In this document: in pieces, positions 39,957 to 49,706 of the stretch
Numbering within the stretch: the first letter of the stretch is position 1
Layout: every line of letters begins with the position of its first letter
Assembly (NCBI RefSeq): GCF_014651935.1
Contig: NZ_BMXV01000005.1
Span: 124,001-188,000, forward strand
DNA length: 64,000 nt
Reading direction: 5' to 3'
DNA from: Marinobacter zhanjiangensis
Lineage (GTDB): Bacteria; Pseudomonadota; Gammaproteobacteria; Pseudomonadales; Oleiphilaceae
Position numbers and translations under genes: made by a program
The notes under the pieces: model-generated
Databases searched by the model: none
What the model saw: the letters and a program-made list of their open reading frames with translations, nothing else
What the model was told of the DNA's origin: nothing

Positions 39957-40024
39957 CTGAACAGGTATCTGGCCTGAACAGTTAAACTGAATTCTTGAAC
40001 AGGTACTGAATTCCTGAACAGGTA
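39957..40024. repeat. Degenerate tandem repeat supplying the nnr ribosome binding site
   Basis: Four copies of (C/T)TGAACAG(G/T)TA lie at 39957, 39974, 39995 and 40014. The last two sit in adjacent 19-base units CTGAATTC(T/C)TGAACAGGTA at 39987-40005 and 40006-40024. The final unit ends directly before the nnr ATG, so its AGGT is the only ribosome-binding-like sequence. Confidence 0.8.
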
Positions 40025-41605
40025 ATGGTCCGGGCATCTATGCTGACATCCGATAGCTTAACAGAATCACTTTTCACTGCAGACGGGGTGCGGGCGCTGG
40101 ACCGCTTTCTGATTGATGACTGCGGTGTCGACGGGTATGGCCTGATGCAGAAGGCGGCCCGCGCGGCTTTCCGTCAGGTACTGCGCCACTGGCCGTCAGC
40201 GGAGCACGTGGTGGTGCTGTGTGGCGCGGGCAACAATGGCGGTGACGGTTACCTGGTGGCCCTTAATGCCCTGCGCCATGGCCTCAAGGTCACCTGTGTG
40301 GCGGTGGCCGACCCGGAGAAGTTGTCAGGCGATGCCCGCAAGGCCTGGCGGGATGCCGGTGAAGCCGGTGTGGCCATGGCTCACTGGGCGGACCTGGGCG
40401 ACAGTGAGAAATCCGGCCTTGCTGACAGGGGTGTGGTTCTGGTGGACGCGATGCTGGGCACCGGTGCCCGGGGGCGTCCGCGCCCGCCGGTTGATGAGGT
40501 GATCGCGTGGGTGAATGGCAGTGGCGCCGCAGTGCTGGCGGTGGATGTGCCGTCCGGTCTCGATGCCAGCCTGGGCACGGTTGCAGGCGACGCCGTTCAG
40601 GCGGATGTTACCGCCACGTTTATTGGCAACAAGCTGGGCCTGATGACGGGCAGGGGGCCGCATTATGCCGGTCAGGTCGCCTACGAGACCCTGGGGGCGG
40701 AGCAGGAGATTGACGGCTGCGATGCCGAACCGGTGGCGACCCTGGCCACCTGGTCCAGTCGCAAGGGATCCCTGCCGGTGCCGTCTCTGGCGGCCCACAA
40801 GGGGGATTTCGGCCATGTGCTGGTTGTTGCCGGTGATCTTGGTCTTGGCGGCGCCGGCCTGCTGGCGGCGGAAGCGGCCGCCCGCAGTGGTGCCGGGCTG
40901 GTGACTCTGGCAACGCGTCCGGAACACGTGCCGTCGGCGCTGGCGCGATGCCCGTCGCTGATGGCGCGGGGCGTGGAGCATGGCAATGAGCTGGGCTCAT
41001 TGCTGGAAAAGGCAGACGTGGTGGTTTGTGGTCCGGGTATCGGCCAGGGCGCCTGGGGGCAGCAGATGCTGCAACAGGTGCTGGCCGCCGGCAAACCAAG
41101 GCTGCTGGATGCCGATGCACTGAACCTGCTGTCCACGCAGGCACCGGTGGTCGCCGATGATCAGGTGATGACGCCGCACCCGGGCGAGGCTGCACGTCTG
41201 CTGGACTGTTCTGTAGCCGACGTGGAAGCTGATCGTCTGGCGGCGGTTCAGGCGCTTCAGCAACGTTATGGTGGTGTCGTCCTGCTCAAGGGCGCCGGCA
41301 CGCTGGTGGCGGCCCCGGGCCAGCTGCCGGTGCTGATTGGCGGCGCCAATCCGGGTATGGCCACCGGTGGTATGGGAGATGTGCTGTCCGGTATCGCCGG
41401 CGGGTTTATGGCGCAGGCTGTCAAAAGCGATGCCATGGCGCTTCCCGGCGGCGTGATCAATGCGGCGACCCTGCACCTTGCGGCGGCGAACGTGGCGTCA
41501 CGGCGTCTGGGGTACCGGGCCCTGTTGCCACAGGATGTGATGGACGCCATGGCCCCCGTGCTGATGTCGGCGGAGTCGGGCCAGACGGGGAGTGGTGATG
41601 ACTGA
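40025..41605 (+). CDS. nnr: Bifunctional ADP-dependent NAD(P)H-hydrate dehydratase / epimerase
   Basis: This 526-residue fusion repairs hydrated NADH and NADPH. The N-terminal epimerase domain (about residues 15-230, YjeF_N) has CGAGNNGGDGYLVAL and DAMLGTGARG. The C-terminal dehydratase (about 240-510) has KGDFGHVLVVAG, VCGPGIG, the TPHPGEAARLL motif and the NPGMATGGMGDVLSG nucleotide site. The order tsaE and amiB behind it is conserved. An ATG at 40040 is an alternative start, but the 40025 ATG follows AGGT in the tandem repeat. Confidence 0.95.
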   Translation: MVRASMLTSDSLTESLFTADGVRALDRFLIDDCGVDGYGLMQKAARAAFRQVLRHWPSAEHVVVLCGAGNNGGDGYLVALNALRHGLKVTCVAVADPEKLSGDARKAWRDAGEAGVAMAHWADLGDSEKSGLADRGVVLVDAMLGTGARGRPRPPVDEVIAWVNGSGAAVLAVDVPSGLDASLGTVAGDAVQADVTATFIGNKLGLMTGRGPHYAGQVAYETLGAEQEIDGCDAEPVATLATWSSRKGSLPVPSLAAHKGDFGHVLVVAGDLGLGGAGLLAAEAAARSGAGLVTLATRPEHVPSALARCPSLMARGVEHGNELGSLLEKADVVVCGPGIGQGAWGQQMLQQVLAAGKPRLLDADALNLLSTQAPVVADDQVMTPHPGEAARLLDCSVADVEADRLAAVQALQQRYGGVVLLKGAGTLVAAPGQLPVLIGGANPGMATGGMGDVLSGIAGGFMAQAVKSDAMALPGGVINAATLHLAAANVASRRLGYRALLPQDVMDAMAPVLMSAESGQTGSGDD

Positions 41606-42131
41606 GCGGGTTCTGTGGCTGGCGGACGAGAGTGCCACGGTAAACACAGGTAAAACGCTTGCAAATGCGCTGAAATCAGTGCCTTCCGGGCCGGGGATTG
41701 TTATATTTCTTCATGGCACGCTGGGAGCGGGCAAAACCACGCTCAGCCGGGGCCTGATTCAGGGCCTCGGTCACCAGGGGGCGGTCAAGAGTCCGACCTA
41801 TACGCTGGTGGAACCCTACGAGCAGCTTGAGCCGGCCATCTGGCACTTTGACCTTTACCGGCTGGGTGACCCTGAAGAGCTGGAGTTCATGGGTATCCGG
41901 GATTATCTGACGCCCGGCAACGTGTGCCTGGTGGAATGGCCGGAACGGGGCGCGGGCATATTGCCCGGGCCTGACCTTGATCTGACCCTGACCCCGGAGG
42001 GAGACGGGCGGTCGCTGGTCATTGAGCCCCGCACGGCTGTCGGTCAGGTGCTGCTCGACCGGATGCAGGAACAGAATGGCTTTGCGGCTGATGGTCAGCC
42101 GCTGCCAGAAGACAGGACGGACCAGGATTGA
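41598..42131 (+). CDS. tsaE: tRNA threonylcarbamoyladenosine synthesis ATPase TsaE
   Basis: This small P-loop ATPase supports the t6A modification complex with TsaB and TsaD. The Walker A motif is GTLGAGKTTLSRG, and SPTYTLVEPY with HFDLYRL and LVEWPERG complete the family signature. The protein has 177 residues and carries an acidic, glutamine-rich C-terminal tail. I chose the ATG at 41598, six bases after GGGGAG; GTG codons at 41592 and 41595 are alternatives. It overlaps nnr by eight bases. Confidence 0.95.
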   Translation: MTERVLWLADESATVNTGKTLANALKSVPSGPGIVIFLHGTLGAGKTTLSRGLIQGLGHQGAVKSPTYTLVEPYEQLEPAIWHFDLYRLGDPEELEFMGIRDYLTPGNVCLVEWPERGAGILPGPDLDLTLTPEGDGRSLVIEPRTAVGQVLLDRMQEQNGFAADGQPLPEDRTDQD

Positions 42132-42141
42132 GGGCCCGCAT

Positions 42142-43494
42142 ATGATAATAACAGTCAGGGATTTTCTGCGGCTTCTGATGGTGGTCGTTATGACGTTGAG
42201 TCCGGCCGTGGGCATCGCCGCTACCAAGGTGGAAGGCGCCCGAATATGGCCGGCACCGGATCATACACGGCTGGTGTTCGATACCCGGTCACAGGTGAAG
42301 CACACCATTTTTTCCCTGGAAAACCCGTCGCGGCTGGTGATCGACCTGCAGGACGCCAGCCTGGCTGCCAACCTCGACCAGCTGGATCTCAGTGACAGCC
42401 CGGTCAAACGGATCCGCAGCGCCCCCCGTAACGGCAATGACCTGCGGGTGGTGCTGGACCTGGAAAAGGATATCAAGCCCCGCAGCTTTCTGCTGGAACC
42501 CAATCAACAGTACGGGCACCGCCTGGTGGTGGACCTGATACAGGAAGACCGGGAATCCCTCGACAATCTCAACCGGCCCATTGTTCGTGACCAGAGTGAC
42601 AGCAAGCGTGACATCATTGTTGTGATCGATGCCGGGCACGGTGGTGAAGACCCCGGTGCCATCGGGCCGGCCGGTACCCGCGAGAAGGACGTGGTGCTGG
42701 CCATGGCGCGCGAGCTGGAACGGCTGATCGACAGCAAGCCCGGTTACGAGGCACGGCTGACCCGTACCGGTGACTATTACATTGATCTTCGCCGCCGGAT
42801 CCTGCTGGCCCGCAAACACAAGGCGGATCTCTTTGTATCGGTGCATGCGGATGCCTTCCGCAGCCCGCAGCCCCGCGGTGCATCGGTGTTTGCCCTGTCG
42901 CAGCGGGGCGCCACCAGTGAAACCGCACGCTGGCTGGCCCGCAGCGAGAACCGTTCCGACCTGATCGGTGGCGAGGGCGGTGTGACCCTTGGTGACAAGG
43001 ACGATGTTCTGGCCGGTGTGCTGCTGGACCTGTCCATGACGGCCAGCATCAATGCCAGCGTGGGCGTGGGTGGCTTCATCCTGAACGAGCTCGGTGGCGT
43101 CACCCGGCTGCATAAACAGGGTGTGGAGCAGGCGTCCTTTGTGGTGCTGAAGTCACCGGACATCCCCTCGATTCTGGTGGAGGCCGGCTTTATTTCCAAC
43201 CCAAGGGAGGAGCGTAACCTGGCCAGCTCGGACCACCAGCGCAAGGTATCCCGGGCGGTGTTCGAAGGTATTGATGCCTATTTCAACAATGTGCCACCCC
43301 CCGGCACGCTGCTGGCCTGGCAGAAGCGTCAGCAGGGCGGGGGCGCGGCCGGCGAATATCGTATCCGCCGTGGCGACACGCTCTCGGCGGTCGCCCGCCG
43401 CAATCAGGTTTCCGTGGAAGCGCTCAAGCAGGTCAACGGTCTTACCGACGACGTGGTCATGGTGGGCCAGACACTGCAGATACCCAGTTCCTGA
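42142..43494 (+). CDS. amiB: N-acetylmuramoyl-L-alanine amidase (AmiB/AmiC type)
   Basis: This 450-residue periplasmic enzyme cleaves the peptide stems from septal murein during cell separation. A signal peptide ends near VGIAA. The AMIN domain (about residues 28-130) targets it to the septum. The Amidase_3 catalytic domain (about 155-375) has the zinc ligands in DAGHGGEDPGA and FVSVHADAF, and the glutamate in ILVEAGFISN. A single LysM domain closes it (EYRIRRGDTLSAVARR). It follows tsaE by ten bases. I chose the ATG at 42142, where the signal peptide begins. Confidence 0.95.
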   Translation: MIITVRDFLRLLMVVVMTLSPAVGIAATKVEGARIWPAPDHTRLVFDTRSQVKHTIFSLENPSRLVIDLQDASLAANLDQLDLSDSPVKRIRSAPRNGNDLRVVLDLEKDIKPRSFLLEPNQQYGHRLVVDLIQEDRESLDNLNRPIVRDQSDSKRDIIVVIDAGHGGEDPGAIGPAGTREKDVVLAMARELERLIDSKPGYEARLTRTGDYYIDLRRRILLARKHKADLFVSVHADAFRSPQPRGASVFALSQRGATSETARWLARSENRSDLIGGEGGVTLGDKDDVLAGVLLDLSMTASINASVGVGGFILNELGGVTRLHKQGVEQASFVVLKSPDIPSILVEAGFISNPREERNLASSDHQRKVSRAVFEGIDAYFNNVPPPGTLLAWQKRQQGGGAAGEYRIRRGDTLSAVARRNQVSVEALKQVNGLTDDVVMVGQTLQIPSS

Positions 43495-43561
43495 ACCGGG
43501 TGGTGATCATCAGTTTCGTCAGCTGATGGTCACAGCCTGACCCTCATGGAATCTGTTATCA

Positions 43562-43590
43562 TCCGGAGCTGACACTTACTGAACTCCGGA
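43562..43590 (+). promoter_or_regulatory. Inverted repeat covering the mutL ribosome binding region
   Basis: TCCGGAG at 43562-43568 pairs perfectly with CTCCGGA at 43584-43590, and the second arm holds GGA of the GGAGA before mutL. If it folds in mRNA it would hide the ribosome binding site. Confidence 0.4.
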
Positions 43591-43603
43591 GACAGATACG
43601 TCC

Positions 43604-45535
43604 ATGCCTTCCATCAAGCTGCTGTCCCCCCGGCTGGCCAACCAGATTGCCGCCGGGGAGGTGGTTGAACGCCCGGCCTCGGTCCTCAAGGAACTGCTTG
43701 AAAACGCCCTGGATGCCGGTGCCAGACGCGTTGACGTGGACATCGAGCAGGGCGGTGCACGGCTGCTCCGGGTGCGCGACGACGGCGTCGGTATTCCCGA
43801 GACGGAGTTGCCCCTGGCCCTGAGCCGGCACGCGACCAGCAAGATTGCCACGCTGGACGATCTGGAAGCCGTAGCGTCGCTGGGGTTCCGGGGTGAGGCG
43901 CTGGCAAGTATCAGCTCCGTGTCGCGCCTGACCCTGACCTCCCGTACCGAAGAGCAGGAAGCCGCCAGCCGGGTGGAGGTGGAAGGCCGTGACATGGACG
44001 CCAGGGTATCTCCGGCCGCCCATCCGGTGGGCACCACGGTGGAAGTGCGGGACCTGTTCTTCAACACCCCGGCCCGCCGCAAGTTCCTGCGTACCGAGAA
44101 AACCGAATTCGGTCACGTAGAGGAGGTGCTGCGACGCCAGGCCCTGGGCCGTTTCGATACCGGCTTTACCCTGCGCCACAACCAGAAGGTGGTGCACAGC
44201 CTGCGTCCGGCAGAGACAGAGCTGGACCACGAGCGCCGGGTCGGCTCGCTCTGCGGTCAGAAGTTTATCGACAATGCCGTGGTGATCGATGCCGAGGCCA
44301 CCGGGCTACGGCTGCGGGGCTGGGTGGCGTTGCCCACTTTTTCCCGCAGCCAGGCCGACCTGCAATATTTCTTCGTCAACGGCCGGGTCATCCGTGACCG
44401 GCTGGTGGCCCACGCGGTTCGCCAGGCCTACCGCGACGTGCTCTACAATAACCGGCATCCCGCCTTTGTGCTCTACCTGGATCTGGATCCGGCCAATGTG
44501 GATGTCAATGTCCACCCCACCAAGCATGAAGTACGCTTCCGCGATGGCCGGCTGGTGCATGACTTTATCTTCCGCACCCTGCATCGGGCGCTCGCGGATG
44601 TGCGCCCGGATGACCACTTTCGCGGCGCCGTGGCCCAGTCACTGGGGCGTGAAGGGGGAGACCCCGGAATGCAGCCGGCCGCGATGCCGGGAGGACAGCC
44701 CGCAGGCATCCCCGGTGGTTCCGCCGGGGCTCCTGCGTCGGGTGGTTATGGCGGTTATCAGGGCAACGGCCCCGCCCAGTCGTCGCCCTGGGCGGCCCGG
44801 GACCAGATGGCGTTCTACCAGTCTCTCAGCGAGGGTGGTGGCCCTGCTCATGCCGACGCTTCGGCCCCGGTTGCCGAACCCCGTCCCTATCCACAGACCC
44901 GGCCCACTCCCGCCATGGGCGCTTCCGCCGCGGTGGAGGGAGAAAACGGAGAGCCACCGCTGGGTTACGCCATTGCCCAGCTGCACGGCATCTACATTCT
45001 GGCCCAGAGCCGCCAGGGCATGATTATCGTGGATATGCATGCGGCCCACGAGCGGATCACCTACGAGCGCATGAAACGGGCACTGGACGCCGAAGACCTT
45101 ACCAGTCAGCCCCTGCTGGTGCCGGTCTCGGTAGCGGTCAGCCAGAAGGAAGCCGGCCTGGCAGAGGATTACGCCGGGGAGCTGGCCACGCTGGGCCTGG
45201 TGGTGGAGCGGATCGGGCCGGAGACCCTGGCAGTGCGCCAGTTGCCCGCCCTGCTGCGTGGGGCGGATGCCGAGCAATTGCTGCGGGACGTGCTGGCGGA
45301 CCTGATCGCCAATGGCAGCAGTGACCGGGTCGAGGCTCAGACCCATGAGCTGCTGGGCACCATGGCCTGTCATGGCTCGGTGCGGGCCAACCGGCAGTTG
45401 ACCATACCGGAGATGAACGCCCTGTTGCGGGATATGGAAGCCACCGAGCGCAGCGGCCAGTGCAACCATGGCCGTCCCACCTGGACGCTGGTCACACTGC
45501 CGGAACTGGACAAGCTGTTCCTGCGGGGGCGCTGA
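43604..45535 (+). CDS. mutL: DNA mismatch repair protein MutL
   Basis: This 643-residue GHKL ATPase links MutS to MutH-independent or -dependent repair. The ATP motifs are [18 protein letters not shown] and [11 protein letters not shown]. The transducer region carries [10 protein letters not shown] glycine-, proline- and alanine-rich linker (about residues 355-445) leads to the C-terminal dimerisation domain with [13 protein letters not shown]-terminal endonuclease metal site (DQHAxxExxxE type) appears as [12 protein letters not shown], with ACHGSVRAN behind, so the nuclease should be checked. The stop overlaps the miaA start. Confidence 0.96.
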   Translation: MPSIKLLSPRLANQIAAGEVVERPASVLKELLENALDAGARRVDVDIEQGGARLLRVRDDGVGIPETELPLALSRHATSKIATLDDLEAVASLGFRGEALASISSVSRLTLTSRTEEQEAASRVEVEGRDMDARVSPAAHPVGTTVEVRDLFFNTPARRKFLRTEKTEFGHVEEVLRRQALGRFDTGFTLRHNQKVVHSLRPAETELDHERRVGSLCGQKFIDNAVVIDAEATGLRLRGWVALPTFSRSQADLQYFFVNGRVIRDRLVAHAVRQAYRDVLYNNRHPAFVLYLDLDPANVDVNVHPTKHEVRFRDGRLVHDFIFRTLHRALADVRPDDHFRGAVAQSLGREGGDPGMQPAAMPGGQPAGIPGGSAGAPASGGYGGYQGNGPAQSSPWAARDQMAFYQSLSEGGGPAHADASAPVAEPRPYPQTRPTPAMGASAAVEGENGEPPLGYAIAQLHGIYILAQSRQGMIIVDMHAAHERITYERMKRALDAEDLTSQPLLVPVSVAVSQKEAGLAEDYAGELATLGLVVERIGPETLAVRQLPALLRGADAEQLLRDVLADLIANGSSDRVEAQTHELLGTMACHGSVRANRQLTIPEMNALLRDMEATERSGQCNHGRPTWTLVTLPELDKLFLRGR

Positions 45536-46554
45536 TGGCCGGGACAGAAGGGCAGCTGCCCCTGGCCATACTGCTCATGGGGCCGACGGCGTCCGGCAAG
45601 ACGGACCTGGCCATCGAGCTGTGCCAGCGGCTGCCCTGCGACATTATCAGTGTGGACTCCGCGATGATCTACCGGGGCATGGATATCGGCACCGCCAAGC
45701 CTTCGGCGGAGGAGCTGGCAAAGGCGCCTCACCGGCTGATCGATATCTGTGACCCTGCGGAAACATACTCCGCCGCCGACTTCCGCCGCGATGCCCTGCA
45801 CGAGATGGCGAAGATTGCCCGGGCCGGTCGTATTCCACTGCTGGTCGGCGGCACCATGATGTACTACAAGGCCCTGCTGCAGGGCATGGGTGACCTGCCA
45901 CCGGCGGACCCGGCGGTGCGCCGGCGTCTGGAAGCGGAAGCCGCGGAACTGGGCCATGACGAGTTGCACCGTCGGCTGAGCAGCGTTGACCCGGTAGCCG
46001 CCGGGCTGATCCATGCCAATAACCGGCAGCGTCTGCTGCGCGCCCTGGAAGTGTTCGAACTGACCGGTCGCCCTATCTCGTCATTCTGGCGGGATGAAGA
46101 AAATATCAAGGATTACCCGTATTCAACGAAATGGCAGGCAGACGACGATCACCAGCTGCCGTATACTGTTGCCCAGTTCGCACTGTCGCCAGTGCAGCGG
46201 CACCAGCTTCATGAGCGCATAGGTGTCCGCTTCCGGGCCATGCTCGAACAGGGCTTTGTGGACGAAGTGAGAGGTCTCATGGCCCGGGGCGATCTGTCGC
46301 CCGACATGCCTTCCATGCGATGTGTGGGTTACCGGCAGGTATGGTCATGGCTCGCCGGTGAGGGTGACTACACCGACATGGTGGACAAGGGCATTGCCGC
46401 CACCCGTCAACTGGCCAAGCGCCAGCTGACCTGGTTGAGAAAGTGGCGGAATGTGACCTGGCTCGATACCGGTGCCGGGCAAAATACCGCCATTGCCTTG
46501 AAAAAAATAGAATCTCGCTCCACATTGAGTTCGGGGTCCCGAAGATCCTTGTAG
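45535..46554 (+). CDS. miaA: tRNA dimethylallyltransferase
   Basis: This enzyme adds the isopentenyl group to A37 of tRNAs reading UNN codons. The 339-residue protein shows the P-loop [12 protein letters not shown], the [18 protein letters not shown] segment, and [15 protein letters not shown]. The tRNA-binding region follows with [21 protein letters not shown] and RCVGYRQVW. It starts at TGATG, one base into the mutL stop. hfq lies 147 bases downstream, as in most gammaproteobacteria. Confidence 0.96.
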   Translation: MAGTEGQLPLAILLMGPTASGKTDLAIELCQRLPCDIISVDSAMIYRGMDIGTAKPSAEELAKAPHRLIDICDPAETYSAADFRRDALHEMAKIARAGRIPLLVGGTMMYYKALLQGMGDLPPADPAVRRRLEAEAAELGHDELHRRLSSVDPVAAGLIHANNRQRLLRALEVFELTGRPISSFWRDEENIKDYPYSTKWQADDDHQLPYTVAQFALSPVQRHQLHERIGVRFRAMLEQGFVDEVRGLMARGDLSPDMPSMRCVGYRQVWSWLAGEGDYTDMVDKGIAATRQLAKRQLTWLRKWRNVTWLDTGAGQNTAIALKKIESRSTLSSGSRRSL

Positions 46555-46701
46555 AAAGGCTGTTCCGGAGCTTCGCCGGGAACTCCGCTGGAGGGATCCG
46601 GTCTCGATTGGTCGCTGGCCCTGCGTTGATTAACGTCGGCGGCTTTTGTGGCTGCTAAACAATGACGATCTGCTTTATCAGAAAAAAACAGGAGAAATAA
46701 C

Positions 46702-46953
46702 ATGTCAAAAGGGCACTCTCTACAAGACCCTTACCTCAACCAGCTGCGCAAGGAGCGTATCCCGGTATCCATCTTTCTGGTGAACGGTATCAAGCTGCAG
46801 GGCCAGGTAGAGTCATTTGACCAGTTCGTGATTCTGCTGAAGAACACCGTCAGCCAGATGGTGTACAAGCACGCCATTTCCACCGTTGTGCCGGCGCGGA
46901 ACGTCCGCGTCCCCCAGCAGAACCCGGCTGGTGAGGATGAAACAGAAGAGTGA
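46702..46953 (+). CDS. hfq: RNA chaperone Hfq
   Basis: This 83-residue Sm-like protein forms hexamers that pair small RNAs with mRNAs. The Sm1 and Sm2 motifs appear as [19 protein letters not shown] and [11 protein letters not shown], after the [12 protein letters not shown] helix. The tail is short and acidic. The ATG has AGGAG eight bases before it. A terminator follows before hflX. Confidence 0.98.
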   Translation: MSKGHSLQDPYLNQLRKERIPVSIFLVNGIKLQGQVESFDQFVILLKNTVSQMVYKHAISTVVPARNVRVPQQNPAGEDETEE

Positions 46954-46973
46954 CAGACCCCTGGGCTTGTCGG

Positions 46974-47024
46974 AAAACCCGCACAGTCTGTGCCAGTTTA
47001 CTGGTCCGGGCTGTGCGGGTTTTT
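46974..47024 (+). terminator. Terminator-like hairpin after hfq
   Basis: AAAACCCGCACAG and CTGTGCGGGTTTT form a 13-base-pair stem separated by 24 bases, followed by TTTTT. It lies just before hflX and may attenuate rather than stop transcription. Confidence 0.75.
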
Positions 47025-47051
47025 GCATTGCAATGACTGGAGAAAGACTGA

Positions 47052-48347
47052 TTGTTTGAACGTCCTGATGTCGGCGAACGAGCGGTGCTCGTTCACATCG
47101 AATTCAGCTCCCGCGGCAGCGAGGCCGAAGACCTGGGGGAATTCCGCGAGCTTGTGACCTCCGCTGGCGTGGAGCCAGTGGCGGAAGTCACCGGCTCCCG
47201 CAACCAGCCCAGCCCGCGCCTGTTCGTGGGTGAGGGCAAGCTCGAGGAAATCGGCGATGTGGCCCGGGCCTGCGAAGCGGATGTGGTACTGTTCAACCAT
47301 GCCCTGAGCCCGAGCCAGGAGCGTAATGTCGAGCGGGAGCTGAAATGCCGCGTGCTGGACCGCACCGGTGTGATTCTGGATATCTTTGCCCAGCGGGCTC
47401 GTACCCATGAGGGCAAGCTTCAGGTAGAGCTGGCCCAGCTGGACCATATGGCCACTCGCCTGGTTCGGGGCTGGACGCACCTCGAACGCCAGAAAGGGGG
47501 TATTGGTCTGCGCGGCCCGGGTGAGACCCAGCTGGAAACCGACCGCCGCCTGCTGCGGGAGCGCATCAAGGCGATCCACAAGCGGCTGGAAAAGGTCCGT
47601 CGCCAGCGGGACCAGGGGCGTCGGGCGCGCAAGCGTGCCGATATCCCCACGGTATCCCTGGTGGGTTATACCAACGCCGGCAAATCCACCCTGTTCAATC
47701 ACATCACCGAATCCGGGGTCTATGCGGCGGACCAGTTGTTTGCCACCCTGGATCCGACGCTGCGGCGGCTGGAACTTCCGGATATCGGACCTGTCGTTAT
47801 AGCGGACACGGTAGGGTTCATCCGGCACCTGCCGCACAAGCTGGTGGAGGCTTTCCGGGCGACCCTGGAGGAAACCACGCTGGCCTCCCTGTTGCTGCAT
47901 GTGGTGGACTGCCACGACGAGCGCCGGGAAGAGAACATGGAGCAGGTGGATTCTGTGCTCCATGAAATCGGCGCCGATGAGGTTCCGGTGCTGCAGGTGT
48001 TCAACAAGATTGACCTGCTTGACGACTTTGAGCCGAGGGTGGAACGTAACGAGACGGGTGAGCCGGTCCGGGTGTGGGTGTCTGCCCACACCGGTGCAGG
48101 GATGGAACTGCTTTTTGATGCCATTGTCGAACGGCTGGCAGAGGATCTGCTCCACCAGTGCGTGGTGCTCGGGCCGGAGGACGGCAAGCTGCGGGCACTG
48201 TTGCACGAGGTAGGTTCTGTCATTGGCGAGGAATACCGCGATAATGGCGATGTGGTGGTGGAAGTGCGTCTGCAGAGCCGGGACTGGTACCAGTTGCTCA
48301 GCCGTGCCGGTCTGCCCGCGGAGCAGGTCAGGGTGGACGCCCCCTGA
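47052..48347 (+). CDS. hflX: Ribosome-associated GTPase HflX
   Basis: This 431-residue GTPase splits stalled ribosomes. The N-terminal HflX domain has SRNQPSPRLFVGEGKLEE-type residues (TGSRNQPSPRLFVGEGK) and the middle GLRGPGETQLETDRRL. The G domain shows GYTNAGKSTLFN, DTVGFIRHLP and NKIDLL. The start is a TTG at 47052 about ten bases after GGAG; the N-terminus MFERPDVGERA matches the family in Pseudomonas. hflK follows after a repeat-containing gap. Confidence 0.95.
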   Translation: MFERPDVGERAVLVHIEFSSRGSEAEDLGEFRELVTSAGVEPVAEVTGSRNQPSPRLFVGEGKLEEIGDVARACEADVVLFNHALSPSQERNVERELKCRVLDRTGVILDIFAQRARTHEGKLQVELAQLDHMATRLVRGWTHLERQKGGIGLRGPGETQLETDRRLLRERIKAIHKRLEKVRRQRDQGRRARKRADIPTVSLVGYTNAGKSTLFNHITESGVYAADQLFATLDPTLRRLELPDIGPVVIADTVGFIRHLPHKLVEAFRATLEETTLASLLLHVVDCHDERREENMEQVDSVLHEIGADEVPVLQVFNKIDLLDDFEPRVERNETGEPVRVWVSAHTGAGMELLFDAIVERLAEDLLHQCVVLGPEDGKLRALLHEVGSVIGEEYRDNGDVVVEVRLQSRDWYQLLSRAGLPAEQVRVDAP

Positions 48348-48359
48348 CCGCTGTGCCCT

Positions 48360-48413
48360 GGCCTGAGGGGCATGGCGGGCTCTGACAGTCGATCAACTGG
48401 TGTTAAGGCACAC
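48360..48413. repeat. Solitary end of MITE-like element A
   Basis: These 54 bases match the right end of the element at 56721-56982 (there 56929-56982) with only a few changes. No matching left end is present. It lies between hflX and hflK. Confidence 0.8.
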
Positions 48414-48492
48414 CAGCTATTGCCGGGGCCCGTATAAATCCCTAGTATTTGCACCCATTCGTAACGCTTTAAACGTATAGACGGAGAGATTT

Positions 48493-49704
48493 ATGGCCTG
48501 GAATGAACCGGGTGGAAATCGCAACGACAATGACCCCTGGGGTACCGGTGGCGGTCGTGGCGGCAAGGACCAGGGTCCGCCGGACCTGGATGAGGCGCTG
48601 AAAAAAGGGCTCGACAAGCTCAACCGCATGCTCGGAGGCAAGGGCGGCAAACGTTCCGGTGGTTCCGGCGGCTCAGGTGGCAGCATGGGGGGTGGTGCCG
48701 GGCTGGCCGCCGTGTTCGCTCTGGGTGCCATCATTGTGGTGGGTTATGTGGTATTCCAGTCCTTCTACACTGTCGACGAGCAGGAACGGGCCGTTGTTCT
48801 CCGCTTTGGCGAGTATCACCGAACCGAGAACCCGGGCCTTCAGTTCAAGATGCCGCTGATCGAGTCTGTCTTCAAGGTGGGCGTGACCAACGTGCGTACC
48901 GCCGACTCCCAGGGCCAGATGCTGACCCAGGACGAAAATCTGGTGTCGGTTGACCTTCAGGTTCAGTACCGCGTCTCGGACGCTCAGGCCTATGTGCTCA
49001 ACGTCAGGGATTCGAATCAGGCCCTGTCGTTCGCCACCGACAGTGCGCTGCGCCATGAGGTTGCCAGCACGACACTGGATCAGGTGCTGACAGAAGGACG
49101 GGCCCAGTTGGCGATCGAGGTTGAACAGCGCCTGCAAAGTTTCATGGCAGACTATGCAACCGGGCTACAGATTGTCCAGGTGAATGTGGAGAGTACCCAG
49201 CCACCAGAGGCTGTACAGGAAGCATTTCGGGAGGTCCAGCGTGCCAGAGAGGATGAGCAGCGCTTCAAGGAAGAAGCCGAAACCTATCGCAATCGAGTTG
49301 TTCCGGAGGCCCGGGGTCGTGCCCAGCGGATGCTGGAAGAAGCCATGGCCTACAAGGAACAGGTCATCGAGCGGGCGAAGGGTGAAACCTCCCGTTTCCT
49401 GGCCTTGCTTGGGGTATACGGCAATGCGCCGGAAGTAACGCGTGACCGCATGTACATTCAGACCATGGAAGAGGTCTACAGCAATGTCAGCAAAGTGCTG
49501 ATTGATACGGAAGGCAGCGGCAACATGATGTATCTGCCTCTGGACCAGATACTGAAGCAGAGGCAGCAAAGTTCGCAGGATTCGGCTTCCGATGACAGCA
49601 GTCAACGCCGGGATGAGCAGAGCCTGGAGGCCCTGACTGACCGTGTGATCGATGAGCTCAGGCAACGACAGGCTCTGAGTAATGACAGCAGGACGGGGAG
49701 ATAA
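48493..49704 (+). CDS. hflK: FtsH protease modulator HflK
   Basis: This 403-residue SPFH-family membrane protein forms a large complex with HflC and FtsH in the periplasm, controlling membrane-protein degradation. The N-terminus is glycine-rich and cytosolic (about residues 1-75), followed by one helix (LAAVFALGAIIVVGYVVF). The band-7 domain and a long coiled coil with VPEARGRAQRMLEEAMAYKE follow. hflC begins two bases after the stop. Confidence 0.96.
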   Translation: MAWNEPGGNRNDNDPWGTGGGRGGKDQGPPDLDEALKKGLDKLNRMLGGKGGKRSGGSGGSGGSMGGGAGLAAVFALGAIIVVGYVVFQSFYTVDEQERAVVLRFGEYHRTENPGLQFKMPLIESVFKVGVTNVRTADSQGQMLTQDENLVSVDLQVQYRVSDAQAYVLNVRDSNQALSFATDSALRHEVASTTLDQVLTEGRAQLAIEVEQRLQSFMADYATGLQIVQVNVESTQPPEAVQEAFREVQRAREDEQRFKEEAETYRNRVVPEARGRAQRMLEEAMAYKEQVIERAKGETSRFLALLGVYGNAPEVTRDRMYIQTMEEVYSNVSKVLIDTEGSGNMMYLPLDQILKQRQQSSQDSASDDSSQRRDEQSLEALTDRVIDELRQRQALSNDSRTGR

Positions 49705-49706
49705 GT

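Noticed and set aside
43503..43533. Stem GTGATCATCAG / CTGATGGTCAC after amiB
   Set aside because: The 11-base stem has one G-U pair and no T-run, so I did not list it as a terminator.
46998..48206. Open frame of 402 codons on the minus strand
   Set aside because: It is antisense to hflX, which has all family motifs; the frame has shadow composition only.
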